A stretch of DNA of 64,000 bases from Lentzea sp033794685. GTDB lineage: Bacteria > Actinomycetota > Actinomycetes > Mycobacteriales > Pseudonocardiaceae. Where the stretch lies: assembly GCA_033794685.1 (NCBI GenBank), contig JARAYZ010000001.1. The stretch is one strand, 5' to 3'. Positions within the stretch are counted from its first letter, which is position 1, and each line of letters opens with the position of its first letter. Below the pieces are notes generated by a model. That model ran no database searches, was not told the origin of the DNA, and saw only the letters and a program-made list of their open reading frames with translations. The position numbers were made by a program, and so were the translations under genes. Shown here piece after piece: positions 29,821-38,555 of this stretch.

Positions 29821-31869
29821 TTATGCCAGTGACTGCTTGAGGAAGTCGACCTGCAACAGGAGCAGGTTCTCGGCGACCTGTTCCTGCGGGGTCATGTGCG
29901 TGACGCCCGAGAGCGGCAGCACGGTGTGCGGCCGGCCGGCCGCGAGCAGGGCGTTGGACAGGCGCAGCGTGTGGGCGGCCACGACGTTGTCGTCGGCCAG
30001 CCCGTGAATGATCATCAACGGGCGGGAGAGCTTGTCCGCGTCGGCGATGAGCGAGTTCGCCTCGTAGACCTCCGGCTTGTCGTCCGGGTGGCCGAGGTAG
30101 CGCTCGGTGTAGTGGGTGTCGTAGAGGCGCCAGTCGGTCACCGGGGCGCCGGCGATGCCCGCGTGGAAGACGTCCGGGCGGCGCAGCACCGCCAGGGCGC
30201 TCAGGTAGCCGCCGTAGGACCAGCCGCGGATCGCCACTCGGCCTAGGTCGAGGTCCGGCTCGATCGCCGCGGCCGCGTGCAGGGCGTCCACCTGGTCTTC
30301 GAGGGTGGCGCCGGCGAAGTCGAACGCGATCGCGCGTTCCCAGGCCAGGCCCCGGCCCGGGGTGCCCCGGCCGTCGGCGACGAGGACCGCGAAGCCCTGG
30401 TCCGCCAGCCACTGCGAAGCCAGGAAGACGTTCTGGGCCGCCAGGACGCGCTGGGCGTGCGGGCCGCCGTACGGGTCCATCAACACCGGGAGCTTGGTAC
30501 CGGGGACGTGCCCCGTGGGCAGCAGGAGCGCCGCACGGATGGACCGTTCACCCAGGGTCAGCATGCGCGGGGACGCCTTGAGGACCGGCGTGTCCGCCCA
30601 CGACTCGATGACGTGGTCGCCGACGCGCGCCCGTGCGCCGAACCAGTCCAAAGTGGCCGATACGAGGACAACCGTGTCACCGCACCGAACAGCGGAGTGC
30701 ACACCGTCCTCAGAGGACAGTTGTTCTACGCTCTCACCGACCGAGTAGACGTGCACCTGGGTCGGGTCGGCGGCGGAGGCGGCCACCAGAATCGAGTCGT
30801 CGGTGATGTCGAGCACCCGGCGCACCTGCAGGCCCCGGGTGAGGACGTCGTCGCCCACCTGGAGCGCGTACTCGTCGGCCTGGCCGACGATCCGCACGAG
30901 GCGGCCGTCCGGGGTCCACGCCGGAGCGCCGTCGCTGACCTCGAGCCACGTCGGGTCGGTCTCGACCGCGAGCTCGGTGACGGCGCCGGTGTCCGGGGAC
31001 AGCGTGTAGATCCGGCGAGTGCGCTGGTCACGGGTCTGCGTCGTGATCAGCGGGGCGCCGCCGGACGACCAGTGCACGTCGTTGAGGTAGTCGAACTCGA
31101 GCAGCACCGGGACGAAGGTGCTGTCCAGCGACACCACGTGCAGCGACACCGTGGCGTTGGCCGTGCCGGCCGCCGGGTAGGCGATCTCGGTGGCGGCCGT
31201 GCCGGGGTTCGCCGGGTCGGCGATGTACCAGCGCTGCACCGGCGCGTTGTTCACGCGCGCGGCGATGAGGCGGGTGCCGTCCGGCTCCCACCAGTAGCCG
31301 CGGTAGCGCGACATCTCCTCGGCCGCGATGAACTCGGCCAGCCCGAACGTCACGTCCTCGCCGTCCGGGGCCGCGACCTCGTAGTCCTCACCCGAGGACA
31401 GCTCGACCACCCGCAACGCACCGCGCGTGACGTAGGCCACCCGCCGCCCGGTCGGGTCGACCCGCGGGTCGATGACACCGCCCCTGGTCGGCAGCTCACG
31501 GACCTCACCCGACGCCAGGTCGGCCACGAACAGCCGGCCGGACAGCGCGAACGAGGCCACCGAGGCGTCCCGGGAGAGCGCGTAACCGACGATGCCCGCG
31601 CCGGACTCACGCGTGCGCTCGCGGCGCGCCTTCTCCTCGGCCGGCAGGTCCTCCGGATCGGACAGCAGCGTCGCCGGGTCGGCGAGCAGCCGTTCGACGC
31701 CGGTGGCGGTGTTCAGCTCCCAGAGCCCGTTCGCACGGCTTGTGGCCGTGGCCGGGCGGAGGAAGAAGACGCGTGCGCCGTCCGACGACACCGCGAAGGT
31801 CCTCGGTGCGCCGACGGTGAACCGCTGGGTGCGCGCCTGTTGGCGCGGGAAGGAGATGTCGTTGCCCAC
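29821..31869 (-). CDS. S9-family prolyl oligopeptidase (dipeptidyl peptidase IV-like)
   Basis: About 682 residues from GTG 31867-31869; the frame runs to 32007 but that extension is Arg/Pro-rich and not family-like. The N-terminal beta-propeller (~1-430) includes LAEFIAAEEMSRYRGYWWEP with the Glu pair that binds the substrate N-terminus in DPP4. The alpha/beta hydrolase (~440-682) has Ser in RGWSYGGYLSA, Asp in IHGLADDNVV and His in SGVTHMTPQ. No signal peptide is seen, so it is probably cytoplasmic. It would cleave Xaa-Pro dipeptides from peptides. Confidence 0.9.
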   Translation of the reverse strand: MGNDISFPRQQARTQRFTVGAPRTFAVSSDGARVFFLRPATATSRANGLWELNTATGVERLLADPATLLSDPEDLPAEEKARRERTRESGAGIVGYALSRDASVASFALSGRLFVADLASGEVRELPTRGGVIDPRVDPTGRRVAYVTRGALRVVELSSGEDYEVAAPDGEDVTFGLAEFIAAEEMSRYRGYWWEPDGTRLIAARVNNAPVQRWYIADPANPGTAATEIAYPAAGTANATVSLHVVSLDSTFVPVLLEFDYLNDVHWSSGGAPLITTQTRDQRTRRIYTLSPDTGAVTELAVETDPTWLEVSDGAPAWTPDGRLVRIVGQADEYALQVGDDVLTRGLQVRRVLDITDDSILVAASAADPTQVHVYSVGESVEQLSSEDGVHSAVRCGDTVVLVSATLDWFGARARVGDHVIESWADTPVLKASPRMLTLGERSIRAALLLPTGHVPGTKLPVLMDPYGGPHAQRVLAAQNVFLASQWLADQGFAVLVADGRGTPGRGLAWERAIAFDFAGATLEDQVDALHAAAAIEPDLDLGRVAIRGWSYGGYLSALAVLRRPDVFHAGIAGAPVTDWRLYDTHYTERYLGHPDDKPEVYEANSLIADADKLSRPLMIIHGLADDNVVAAHTLRLSNALLAAGRPHTVLPLSGVTHMTPQEQVAENLLLLQVDFLKQSLA

Positions 31870-31965
31870 GAGCCCAACACTAACCCGCGCGAGTGCGCCA
31901 TATGGGTGCTGTGACGTGCGCTGCCTCGCACGATGCAGCTTGAGGGGGTTCACGCGCGTTAGCGG

Positions 31966-32010
31966 GCGTGCGGGAGGCCACGCGTTCTCGCGGCGTGCGG
32001 GAGGCACGCG
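31966..32010. repeat. Short direct repeat in the S9 peptidase/DUF1295 gap
   Basis: GCGTGCGGGAGGCCACGCG (31966-31984) and GCGTGCGGGAGGCACGCG (31993-32010), differing by one base. The second copy is itself a GCGTGC/GCACGC hairpin. A further GC hairpin (GGGCGG with CCGCCC, ~32037-32070) follows the DUF1295 stop and is probably its terminator. Confidence 0.6.
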
Positions 32011-32082
32011 TGCTTTGCACCGTGACCGGGCGGCGCGGGCGGGCGCAAGCGTTCGCGCACCGCCCGCCCGAGTTCCCGGCCG

Positions 32083-32853
32083 CTACCCCACCCGGCTCTT
32101 CGGAGGCAGCGGGAAGAAGCCGCTGGTCCGCTGCACGTACTCGGCGTACCCAGGACGGCGCGACACGATGTCCTTCTCCAACAACGGTTTGCCACTGCCC
32201 TTCGCGAGCAGCCACGTCATGACCACCGGGCCGACGATCGTGAGCGCGCCCAGCCACGAGTGCAGCGCGAACAGGTACAGGCCCCACCACACGACCGAGT
32301 CGCCGAAGTAGTTGGGATGCCTCGTGTAGCGCCACAACCCGCGGTCCATCACGGCGCCCTTGTTCGCCGGGTCCGCACGGAACCGGGAGAGCTGCCAGTC
32401 ACCCACGGCCTCGAAGGTGAAGCCGACCAACCACACGCCAGTGCCCAACCAATCCAGCACTCCGAACGGGGCCGAAAGGTGCTGCGCGGCCTGGACCGGC
32501 AGCGAGACGATCCACATCAGAACGGCCTGCAGGAGGTACACCCGATACATGCGCAGGCGCGGGTTTCCTTTGGCGCGCCTCAGAATGTCCTGGTATCGCG
32601 GGTCCTCGTCCTTGCCCCGGTTGCGCGAGTGGATGTGCACACCCAGGCGTACGCCCCACACCACGGTCAGCGCGGCGACCACCGACTTGCGAACGGGGTC
32701 ACCATCCGCGAGCGCCAGCGTGACGGCCGCGATCACAGCGAAGCCCGGGCCCCACACGGAGTCGATCAGGTCGTAGCGCTTGCGGGAGTCCGCGTACAGG
32801 AACAACAGGCTCAGCAGCGCTACGACCGTGAGAAAGCTGATCAGGAAGCTCAT
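32083..32853 (-). CDS. DUF1295 membrane protein (steroid 5-alpha-reductase/ICMT-like)
   Basis: A 256-residue protein with about six TM helices. The C-terminal signature GLWRYTRHPNYFGDSVVWWG places it in the DUF1295 family, related to steroid 5-alpha-reductases and isoprenylcysteine methyltransferases that use NADPH or AdoMet on lipids. Its start overlaps the stop of the cyclopropane-synthase-like gene by 4 bases. This coupling suggests that it acts on the product of that enzyme, for example on a modified acyl chain (inference). Confidence 0.85.
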   Translation of the reverse strand: MSFLISFLTVVALLSLLFLYADSRKRYDLIDSVWGPGFAVIAAVTLALADGDPVRKSVVAALTVVWGVRLGVHIHSRNRGKDEDPRYQDILRRAKGNPRLRMYRVYLLQAVLMWIVSLPVQAAQHLSAPFGVLDWLGTGVWLVGFTFEAVGDWQLSRFRADPANKGAVMDRGLWRYTRHPNYFGDSVVWWGLYLFALHSWLGALTIVGPVVMTWLLAKGSGKPLLEKDIVSRRPGYAEYVQRTSGFFPLPPKSRVG

Positions 32854-34103
32854 CGGGCCACCAGCTCACGGCGCACGCGCGGCATTCCGCTGCGGCCGGT
32901 CTCACTGCGCCGCACCGCCAAGATCTGGTCCACGCCCATCCTGCCCTCCTCGAACGTCAGCGCGCCGCCCGCGAGGTACAGGCGCCAGACCCGCGCCTGA
33001 CCCTCACCGACCAACGCGACGACGTCGTCCCAGCGCTCCTCAAGGGTGTCGGCCCAGGCACGCACTGTCCACACGTAGTGCTCGCGCAACGCGTGCACGT
33101 CACGGATCTCCAGGCCGGCGCCTTCGAGGAAGCCGGTCGTGGCGCTGACGGGACGCATGTGCATGTCCGGCGCGACGTACGACTCGATGAACGCGCCGCC
33201 GCCCGGTGCGTTGTGGCCGCGCGACATCTGCTGCAGCAGCAGGCGTCCCTCGGGCTTGAGCAACCGGTGCAGCGTCGCGGCGTACTCCGGGTAGTTGCTC
33301 TCGCCGACGTGCTCACCCATCTCGATCGTCGAGATCGCGTCGAACGGCTCGTCTTGCACCTCGCGGTAGTCCTGCAGCCGCACCTCGACCCGACCGGTCA
33401 GGCCCTCGGCCTCGATGCGGCCGAGGATGTGCGCGCGCTGCTGGGCGGAGATCGTCACGCCGGTCGCGTGCACGCCGTAGTGCTTCGCCGCGTGGATGAT
33501 CATCGAGCCCCACCCGCAGCCGACGTCGAGCATGCGCATGCCCGGCTGGAGGCCGAGCTTGCGGCAGACGAGGTCGAGCTTGTTGTGCTGGGCCTGCGCG
33601 AGCGGTTCGTCCTCGGACGTGAAGTACGCGCACGAGTAGGCCATGCTCGGGTCGAGCACGAGCCGGTAGAAGTCGTTGCTCAGGTCGTAGTGATGCGAAA
33701 TGGCATCACGGTCGCGGCTCTTGGTGTGCAGCGCACCCCGCAGCCGCGCTTCCTCCTTCGGCGCGTCGGGGTTCGGCCCCAGCACCTTCAACCGCATCGC
33801 GAGTTTCGCGACCTCCGTGAGCCGGGGCCGCCGCGTGACACCACGCCGCACGAGTCCCCAGATCTGCGAGAGACCGGTCGCGAGATCACCCTCGACGTCG
33901 AGCTCCCCGCTCACGTACGCGCGCGCGAGCCCCAGCTCGTTCGGACTCCAGACGAGCCGCCGCAACGCGTCGCGCGAGCGGATCACGAGCACCGTGCCGT
34001 CCTGCGGCCCGGCGACACTTCCGTCCCACGCGCGAAATCCGATCGGCACCGGCGCACCCAGCACCCGTTCGGCCATTCCCGCCAGCTGACCAGCGACGAC
34101 CAC
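32850..34103 (-). CDS. cfa: Cyclopropane-fatty-acyl-phospholipid synthase family methyltransferase
   Basis: A 417-residue enzyme. An N-terminal domain (~1-110) is typical of Cfa. The methyltransferase domain has ISHHYDLSNDFYRLVLDPSM, YSCAYF, the AdoMet motif MLDVGCGWGSMIIHAA, TGVTISAQQ and catalytic-region ISTIEMGEHVG. It transfers a methylene or methyl from AdoMet to unsaturated acyl chains of phospholipids, giving cyclopropane or branched (10-methyl-type) chains. The start is GTG with AGGAGG upstream. Coupled to the DUF1295 gene. Confidence 0.9.
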   Translation of the reverse strand: MVVAGQLAGMAERVLGAPVPIGFRAWDGSVAGPQDGTVLVIRSRDALRRLVWSPNELGLARAYVSGELDVEGDLATGLSQIWGLVRRGVTRRPRLTEVAKLAMRLKVLGPNPDAPKEEARLRGALHTKSRDRDAISHHYDLSNDFYRLVLDPSMAYSCAYFTSEDEPLAQAQHNKLDLVCRKLGLQPGMRMLDVGCGWGSMIIHAAKHYGVHATGVTISAQQRAHILGRIEAEGLTGRVEVRLQDYREVQDEPFDAISTIEMGEHVGESNYPEYAATLHRLLKPEGRLLLQQMSRGHNAPGGGAFIESYVAPDMHMRPVSATTGFLEGAGLEIRDVHALREHYVWTVRAWADTLEERWDDVVALVGEGQARVWRLYLAGGALTFEEGRMGVDQILAVRRSETGRSGMPRVRRELVAR

Positions 34104-34230
34104 CCTGCACCTCCTGCGTTACCTGGCTCCGCCAGACGTTCGAGACGGCAAGAGGTTCGGTTCGTTTCTGAACCGAGACGCAACCCCGGCCGTATGGCCT
34201 GGATAGAGCGAACGGATGGACAAGGAGGAC

Positions 34231-34905
34231 ATGAGTGTGATCCGACGTAACCGCATTGCCATCGGGCTCGCAGCGGGACTCGCAGTTGTGCTGGGTCTGG
34301 GTGTCTGGAGCGCCACGGGCGGTGGCACGAACTCCAAGCCGGTGGCACAAACCGAAACCGACCTGGGCGTCCTCGGTGACTACGGCGACGTGGGTCAGCC
34401 CCCCGTGCTCCAGGAACCCGCCGCCGTCCCCGAGGCCCCCGTGCAGCAGCAGGCTCCTGAAACCCCTGCCGCGCAACCGGCCGCGCAACCCCCGGCGGCT
34501 GCTCCGGTCAGCACGTTGAAGCTGGTCGGCAAGCCCGTGGACAAGATGGGCCTGGTCGTCCAGGACGGCGACGGCCGCACGATGTACCGCTTCGACAAGG
34601 ACGTTCCCAAGCCTGAGGGCAAGTCGAACTGCAACAACCAGTGCGCTACGACGTGGCCGCCGCTCTTCGCGGACGCGGTTCCGCAGGTCGAGGGCATCGA
34701 CTCGAAGCTGGTCTCGCTGATCACCCGCGCTGACGGCAAGAAACAGGTCGCGATCGACGGCTGGCCTCTCTACGCCTACTCGCAGGACCCCAAGCCGGGC
34801 GCGTGGAAGGGCCAGGGTGTCGGTGGCACCTGGTTCGTCATCCAGCCCGACGGCAAGCGCAACGTCGAGTGCCTCCCGCCTGGTGTGACGGCTCCCGCTG
34901 CGTAA
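34231..34905 (+). CDS. Secreted COG4315-type repeat protein with Pro/Ala linker
   Basis: About 224 residues. An N-terminal membrane anchor or signal (IAIGLAAGLAVVLGLGVWSA) precedes a long Ala/Pro/Gln-rich linker. The C-terminal domain (~95-215) resembles the Lipoprotein_15/COG4315 family: GRTMYRFDKDVPKPEGKSNC, CATTWPPLFAD, IDGWPLYAYSQDPKPG. Its Cys pair and WPL/YxY motifs are typical. Function of the family is unknown. AAGGAGG is two bases from ATG 34231 but eight from GTG 34237, so the GTG may be the real start. A 7-bp hairpin (34157-34176) lies upstream. Confidence 0.78.
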   Translation: MSVIRRNRIAIGLAAGLAVVLGLGVWSATGGGTNSKPVAQTETDLGVLGDYGDVGQPPVLQEPAAVPEAPVQQQAPETPAAQPAAQPPAAAPVSTLKLVGKPVDKMGLVVQDGDGRTMYRFDKDVPKPEGKSNCNNQCATTWPPLFADAVPQVEGIDSKLVSLITRADGKKQVAIDGWPLYAYSQDPKPGAWKGQGVGGTWFVIQPDGKRNVECLPPGVTAPAA

Positions 34906-34964
34906 CCCCACAGCATCCCGTTAGGACGGTCCATCTGAGACACACAACACCCTGACACGGTGAG

Positions 34965-34992
34965 ACCCCGGCCCTGGGGAAGGGGCCGGGGT
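34965..34992 (+). terminator. Terminator of the COG4315 gene
   Basis: ACCCCGGCCC (34965-34974) and GGGCCGGGGT (34983-34992), 10-bp perfect stem, then TCCCGTCGTTT. Confidence 0.85.
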
Positions 34993-35023
34993 TCCCGTCG
35001 TTTCGCTCCAGGGTCGCAGAACA

Positions 35024-35063
35024 CGAAGGGGCGCCACCGGATCTCTCCGGTGGCGCCCCTTCG
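35024..35063 (-). terminator. glyA terminator, perfect 18-bp stem
   Basis: CGAAGGGGCGCCACCGGA (35024-35041), loop TCTC, TCCGGTGGCGCCCCTTCG (35046-35063). Eleven bases after the glyA stop; also faces the plus-strand terminator at 34965. Confidence 0.92.
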
Positions 35064-35073
35064 TCGTTCAGCT

Positions 35074-36339
35074 TCAGAGAGTCGAGTACAGCGGGTGCTT
35101 GGCCGCCAGCACCTCGACGCGCGCACGCAGCTCGTCGATCGCCGCGTTCGGCTTGAGGGCCTCCGCGATCACGTCGGCGACCTCGGTGAAGTCGACCTCG
35201 CCGAACCCGCGGGTCGCGAGCGCCGGCGTGCCGATCCGCAGACCGGACGTCACCATCGGCGGACGCGGGTCGTTCGGAACGGCGTTGCGGTTGACCGTGA
35301 TGCCGATCTGGTGCAGCACGTCCTCGGCCTGCTTGCCGTCGAGCTCGGAGTTCACCAGGTCGACGAGGACCAGGTGCACGTCCGTGCCGCCGGTCAGCAC
35401 CTTCACGCCCGCAGCGGCGACGTCCGCCTGCGACAGGCGCTCGGCCAGGATCCGCGAACCTTCGAGCGTGCGGCGCTGGCGGTCCGCGAACTCGGGCGAC
35501 GCGGCGTGCTTGAACGCCACCGCCTTCGCCGCGATCACGTGCTCCAGCGGGCCGCCCTGCTGACCGGGGAACACCGCCGAGTTGATCTTCTTGGCGATGT
35601 CGGCCTCGTTCGACAGGATCACGCCGCCACGGGGACCGCCGAGGGTCTTGTGGGTCGTGGTCGTCGTGACGTGCGCGTGCGGCACGGGCGACGGGTGCAG
35701 GTCGGCGGCCACGAGGCCGGCGAAGTGCGCCATGTCGACCATCAGGTAGGCCTCGACCGAGTCCGCGATGCGGCGGAACTCGGCGAAGTCCAGCTGACGC
35801 GGGTAGGCGGACCAGCCCGCGACGATCAGCTTCGGCCGGTGCTCCTGCGCAAGGCGCTCGACCTCGGCCATGTCGACGCGGCCGTCGGAGTCCGCGACGT
35901 GGTACGGCACGACGTTGTAGAGCTTGCCGGAGAAGTTGATCCGCATGCCGTGCGTCAGGTGACCGCCGTGCGCGAGGTCCAGACCCAGGATCGTGTCACC
36001 GGGCTGGAGCAGCGCGAACATCGCGGCCGCGTTGGCCTGCGCGCCCGAGTGCGGCTGGACGTTCGCGAAGCCGGCGCCGAAGAGCGACTTGATCCGCTCG
36101 ATGGCGAGGCGCTCGACGACGTCCACGTGCTCGCAGCCGCCGTAGTAGCGGCGGCCGGGGTAGCCCTCGGCGTACTTGTTCGTCAGCACCGAGCCCTGTG
36201 CCTGCAGCACCGAGACGGGCGTGAAGTTCTCCGAGGCGATCATCTCGAGCGTGCCCTGCTGGCGAGCCAGCTCGGCCGCAACGGCCTCGGCCACCTCGGG
36301 GTCGTACTCCGCGAGGGAAGCGTTGAACTGGTCGGACAT
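35074..36339 (-). CDS. glyA: Serine hydroxymethyltransferase
   Basis: A 421-residue fold type I PLP enzyme. It has LEMIASENFTPVSVLQAQGS, NKYAEGYPGRRYYGGCEHVD, PLP lysine in TTTTHKTLGGPRGG (~residue 230) and HFAGLVAADLHPSPV. It interconverts serine and glycine with tetrahydrofolate. I use the ATG at 36337-36339 (MSDQFNASLAEY). It lies 13 bases after gcvT, so both are probably under the glycine riboswitch. Note that GlyA and GcvT together move one-carbon units between glycine, serine and folate. Confidence 0.96.
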   Translation of the reverse strand: MSDQFNASLAEYDPEVAEAVAAELARQQGTLEMIASENFTPVSVLQAQGSVLTNKYAEGYPGRRYYGGCEHVDVVERLAIERIKSLFGAGFANVQPHSGAQANAAAMFALLQPGDTILGLDLAHGGHLTHGMRINFSGKLYNVVPYHVADSDGRVDMAEVERLAQEHRPKLIVAGWSAYPRQLDFAEFRRIADSVEAYLMVDMAHFAGLVAADLHPSPVPHAHVTTTTTHKTLGGPRGGVILSNEADIAKKINSAVFPGQQGGPLEHVIAAKAVAFKHAASPEFADRQRRTLEGSRILAERLSQADVAAAGVKVLTGGTDVHLVLVDLVNSELDGKQAEDVLHQIGITVNRNAVPNDPRPPMVTSGLRIGTPALATRGFGEVDFTEVADVIAEALKPNAAIDELRARVEVLAAKHPLYSTL

Positions 36340-36352
36340 CTGGAAGATCTCC

Positions 36353-37447
36353 CTACTTGGCGCGCTTGTAGAACGGAAGTGCGACGACCTCGACCGGCTG
36401 CTTCTTGCCGCGGACGTCCACCAGCAACTGGGTGCCCGGCTCGGCACTGGCCTTCGTCACGTAGGCCATGGCGACGGAGTAGCCGAGGGTCGGGGACAGC
36501 GCGCCCGACGTCACCTCGCCCACGACCTCGTCGCCGTTCAGCACCGCGTACCCGTGGCGCGGGGCACGGCGCTCGGGGGTCTTCAGTCCGACCAGGACCG
36601 AATCCACACCGGACTCGGCGACCTTGGTCAGCGCGTCGCGACCCACGAAGTCACCCGGCTTGTCGAGCTTCACGACGCGGCCCAGGTTCGCGTTGTACGG
36701 CGTCAGCGACGTGGTGAGCTCGTTGCCGTACAACGGCATCCCGGCTTCGAGGCGCAACGTGTCGCGGCAGCCGAGACCGCACGGCTTGAGCTCGTGCGCC
36801 TCACCCGCGGTCAGCAGCGCCGCCCAGACGGCCGGCGCGTCGGCGGGCGCGACGAACAGCTCGAAGCCCTCCTCGCCGGTGTAGCCGGTGCGGGCCAGCA
36901 GCGCGTCGACACCGGCCACCGTGGACGGGTACGAGGCGTAGTACTTGACCGTCGCGAGGTCCGTGTCGGTCAGGCCGGAGAGGATCTCGACCGACTTGGG
37001 GCCCTGGATGGCGATCAGCGCGTAGTCCGTGGACTTGTCGGTCACCACGGTGTCGAAGTCCGCGGCGCGCTCGACCAGTGCTTCAGCCACCACTGAAGCG
37101 TTGGAGGCGTTCGCGACGACCATGAACTCCTGGTCGCCCAGGCGGTACACGATCAGGTCGTCGATCACGCCGCCGTCGGCCTGCGTGATCATCGTGTAGC
37201 GGGCCTTGCCGACGGCCAGCGCCGAGATGTGGCCGACGAGCGCGAAGTCGAGGGCCTCCCCCGCCTGCGGACCGGTCAGCACGATCTCACCCATGTGCGT
37301 GAGGTCGAACAGGCCCGCGGACGTGCGCACCGCGTGGTGCTCCGCGAGTTCGGACGAGTAGCGCAGCGGCATCCGCCAGCCCGCGAAGTCGGTGAACATC
37401 GCGCCGAGCTGCTCGTGCTCGGCGTTCAGAGGCGTGAGGCGGGACAT
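36353..37447 (-). CDS. gcvT: Glycine cleavage system T protein (aminomethyltransferase)
   Basis: A 364-residue GcvT. It has FADFAGWRMPLRYSSELAEH-type N-terminus, GLFDLTHMGEIVLTGPQAG, RTGYTGEEGFELFV, GLGCRDTLRLEAGMPLYGNE and SGALSPTLGYSVAMAYV. It transfers the methylene group from the lipoyl H protein to tetrahydrofolate, releasing ammonia. gcvH and gcvP are not in the window. The start codon overlaps the stop of a 24-codon leader ORF as TGATG, and a glycine riboswitch precedes both. Confidence 0.95.
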   Translation of the reverse strand: MSRLTPLNAEHEQLGAMFTDFAGWRMPLRYSSELAEHHAVRTSAGLFDLTHMGEIVLTGPQAGEALDFALVGHISALAVGKARYTMITQADGGVIDDLIVYRLGDQEFMVVANASNASVVAEALVERAADFDTVVTDKSTDYALIAIQGPKSVEILSGLTDTDLATVKYYASYPSTVAGVDALLARTGYTGEEGFELFVAPADAPAVWAALLTAGEAHELKPCGLGCRDTLRLEAGMPLYGNELTTSLTPYNANLGRVVKLDKPGDFVGRDALTKVAESGVDSVLVGLKTPERRAPRHGYAVLNGDEVVGEVTSGALSPTLGYSVAMAYVTKASAEPGTQLLVDVRGKKQPVEVVALPFYKRAK

Positions 37448-37521
37448 CAGAACGCTCCTCCAGGGTGCGCCAAAGGGCCGGACGCGGCCGGCTGAGGCAT
37501 CAGAAGAATGACACGGTCCAT
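37447..37521 (-). CDS. 24-residue leader ORF between glycine riboswitch and gcvT
   Basis: ATG 37519-37521 opens a 24-codon frame (MDRVILLMPQPAASG, ending HPGGAF). Its TGA overlaps the gcvT ATG as TGATG. GAGGAG (37528-37533) lies six bases before its start, a good ribosome-binding site, and the riboswitch ends about 20 bases upstream. It looks like a translated leader whose termination could hand ribosomes to gcvT. GGAGGAG within its own 3' end also serves gcvT. Translation is inferred. Confidence 0.6.
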   Translation of the reverse strand: MDRVILLMPQPAASGPLAHPGGAF

Positions 37522-37544
37522 CGGAGACTCCTCACTAGAGCGAG

Positions 37545-37722
37545 CCTCCCCCTCTGTCATGAGCCTGAGAGCTTCACCACCGCAGTGGTTTGCACCGTGG
37601 GCGAGGCTGCCGAGCAGCCTGCTTTTCAGAGTTGCCTGCGTCGCGCGGTACCTGTACCTGAGAGATTCCGGGGAGGAGTTGCTCCTACGGTGCTCCCACT
37701 CAAGGGAGCTCTCCCGCGCGAC
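37545..37722 (-). ncRNA. Tandem glycine riboswitch
   Basis: Two aptamer-like units on the minus strand. Unit 1 (37720-37641) runs from GCGCGGGAGAGC through CACCGTAGGAGCAACTCC to AATCTCTCAGGTACAGG, closed by complementary CGCGCG/CGCGCG. Unit 2 (about 37640-37545) has GGTGCAAACC and CTCTCAGGCTCATGACAGAG followed by GGGGGAGG. Both carry the conserved CTCTCAGG signature of gcvT-type glycine aptamers. It lies just upstream of gcvT, and should raise gcvT (and glyA) expression when glycine is abundant. Confidence 0.92.
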
Positions 37723-37771
37723 ATCGACGGCCGTGTTCAGTTGGTAGCCCCAGACGCTAGCAGGCCAAACG

Positions 37772-38074
37772 TCACAGCGGCACGCCCTGCGCAGTCTTCT
37801 CGACCACCTTGCGCTCCGCCCAGAAGGACAGGAACGGGATCGTGCCGGCGATCAGGACCAGCAGGGTGCCCTTGATCGACCAGCGCAGCTTGAGCGCCAG
37901 GTCGACCGAAATCACCAGGTAGATGGCGTAGAGGAAGCCGTGGATCGGGCCGACGACCTTCATCGCGCCACCCATGTCCGCGGCGTACTTGAGCACCATC
38001 GCCACGACCAGCAGCAGCAGGAAGACTCCGACCACGTAAGCCATGACCCTGAACCGGGTCAACGCACCCTTCAT
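37772..38074 (-). CDS. DUF3817 small membrane protein
   Basis: A 100-residue protein with three TM segments (VMAYVVGVFLLLLVVAMVLK; GFLYAIYLVISVDLALKL; GTLLVLIAGTIPFLSF). VGPIHGFLYAIYLV and GTIPFLSFWAERKV are DUF3817 features. Function unknown. ATG 38072-38074 has a GGCGGG ribosome-binding site; a TTG at 38092 is less likely. It is 14 bases after the next gene on the same strand, so the pair is cotranscribed, a common actinobacterial arrangement. Confidence 0.85.
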   Translation of the reverse strand: MKGALTRFRVMAYVVGVFLLLLVVAMVLKYAADMGGAMKVVGPIHGFLYAIYLVISVDLALKLRWSIKGTLLVLIAGTIPFLSFWAERKVVEKTAQGVPL

Positions 38075-38088
38075 CTGCCCGCCTTCGC

Positions 38089-38457
38089 TCAACGACCGTC
38101 CCGCGCGTTGAGGTCCGCGAGCATGCGGTTGTAGGCCGCGAGCTCCGCGTCTTCGTCATCGTCGAGGTGCTCGACAGGCGCGGGTTTGACGGCGACAACG
38201 GTAGCCACCGGGCGTGGAGCAGGCGCAACCGGCTCCTCGTCACGACGCTCACGCGCCAGACGGCGGAACCGCCACACCATGAAGAGGGGGAAGAGGCCGA
38301 AGAGCGGCCACTGGAGCACGTACCCGAGGTTCTGGAACGTGCCGCTGGCGGACTCGAAGCGCTGCCACTGCCACCACGCGAGCCCGCAACAGGCGACCAG
38401 CGCCGCCAGACAGGCGAACGCGATCAGCACACGTTGGGGAGTAAGGAGGCCGCGCAC
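38089..38457 (-). CDS. Small membrane protein paired with DUF3817
   Basis: A 122-residue protein. Two TM helices (RVLIAFACLAALVACCGLAW; YVLQWPLFGLFPLFMVWRF) precede a charged cytoplasmic tail ending EDAELAAYNRMLADLNARD. The start is GTG 38455-38457, with GGAGG close by; the frame extends far upstream but without conserved character. Homologues are common beside DUF3817 genes in actinobacteria. No function is known to me. Confidence 0.75.
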   Translation of the reverse strand: MRGLLTPQRVLIAFACLAALVACCGLAWWQWQRFESASGTFQNLGYVLQWPLFGLFPLFMVWRFRRLARERRDEEPVAPAPRPVATVVAVKPAPVEHLDDDEDAELAAYNRMLADLNARDGR

Positions 38458-38555
38458 GACCTCCAGAGTACTTGGGTGAGGCCTCCAGTCAGGAGGCCGC
38501 CCTTGAGGGGAAGAAGTGGATACAGGGCTGCCGCCTCCGACAGCCCGTTCCGCTT

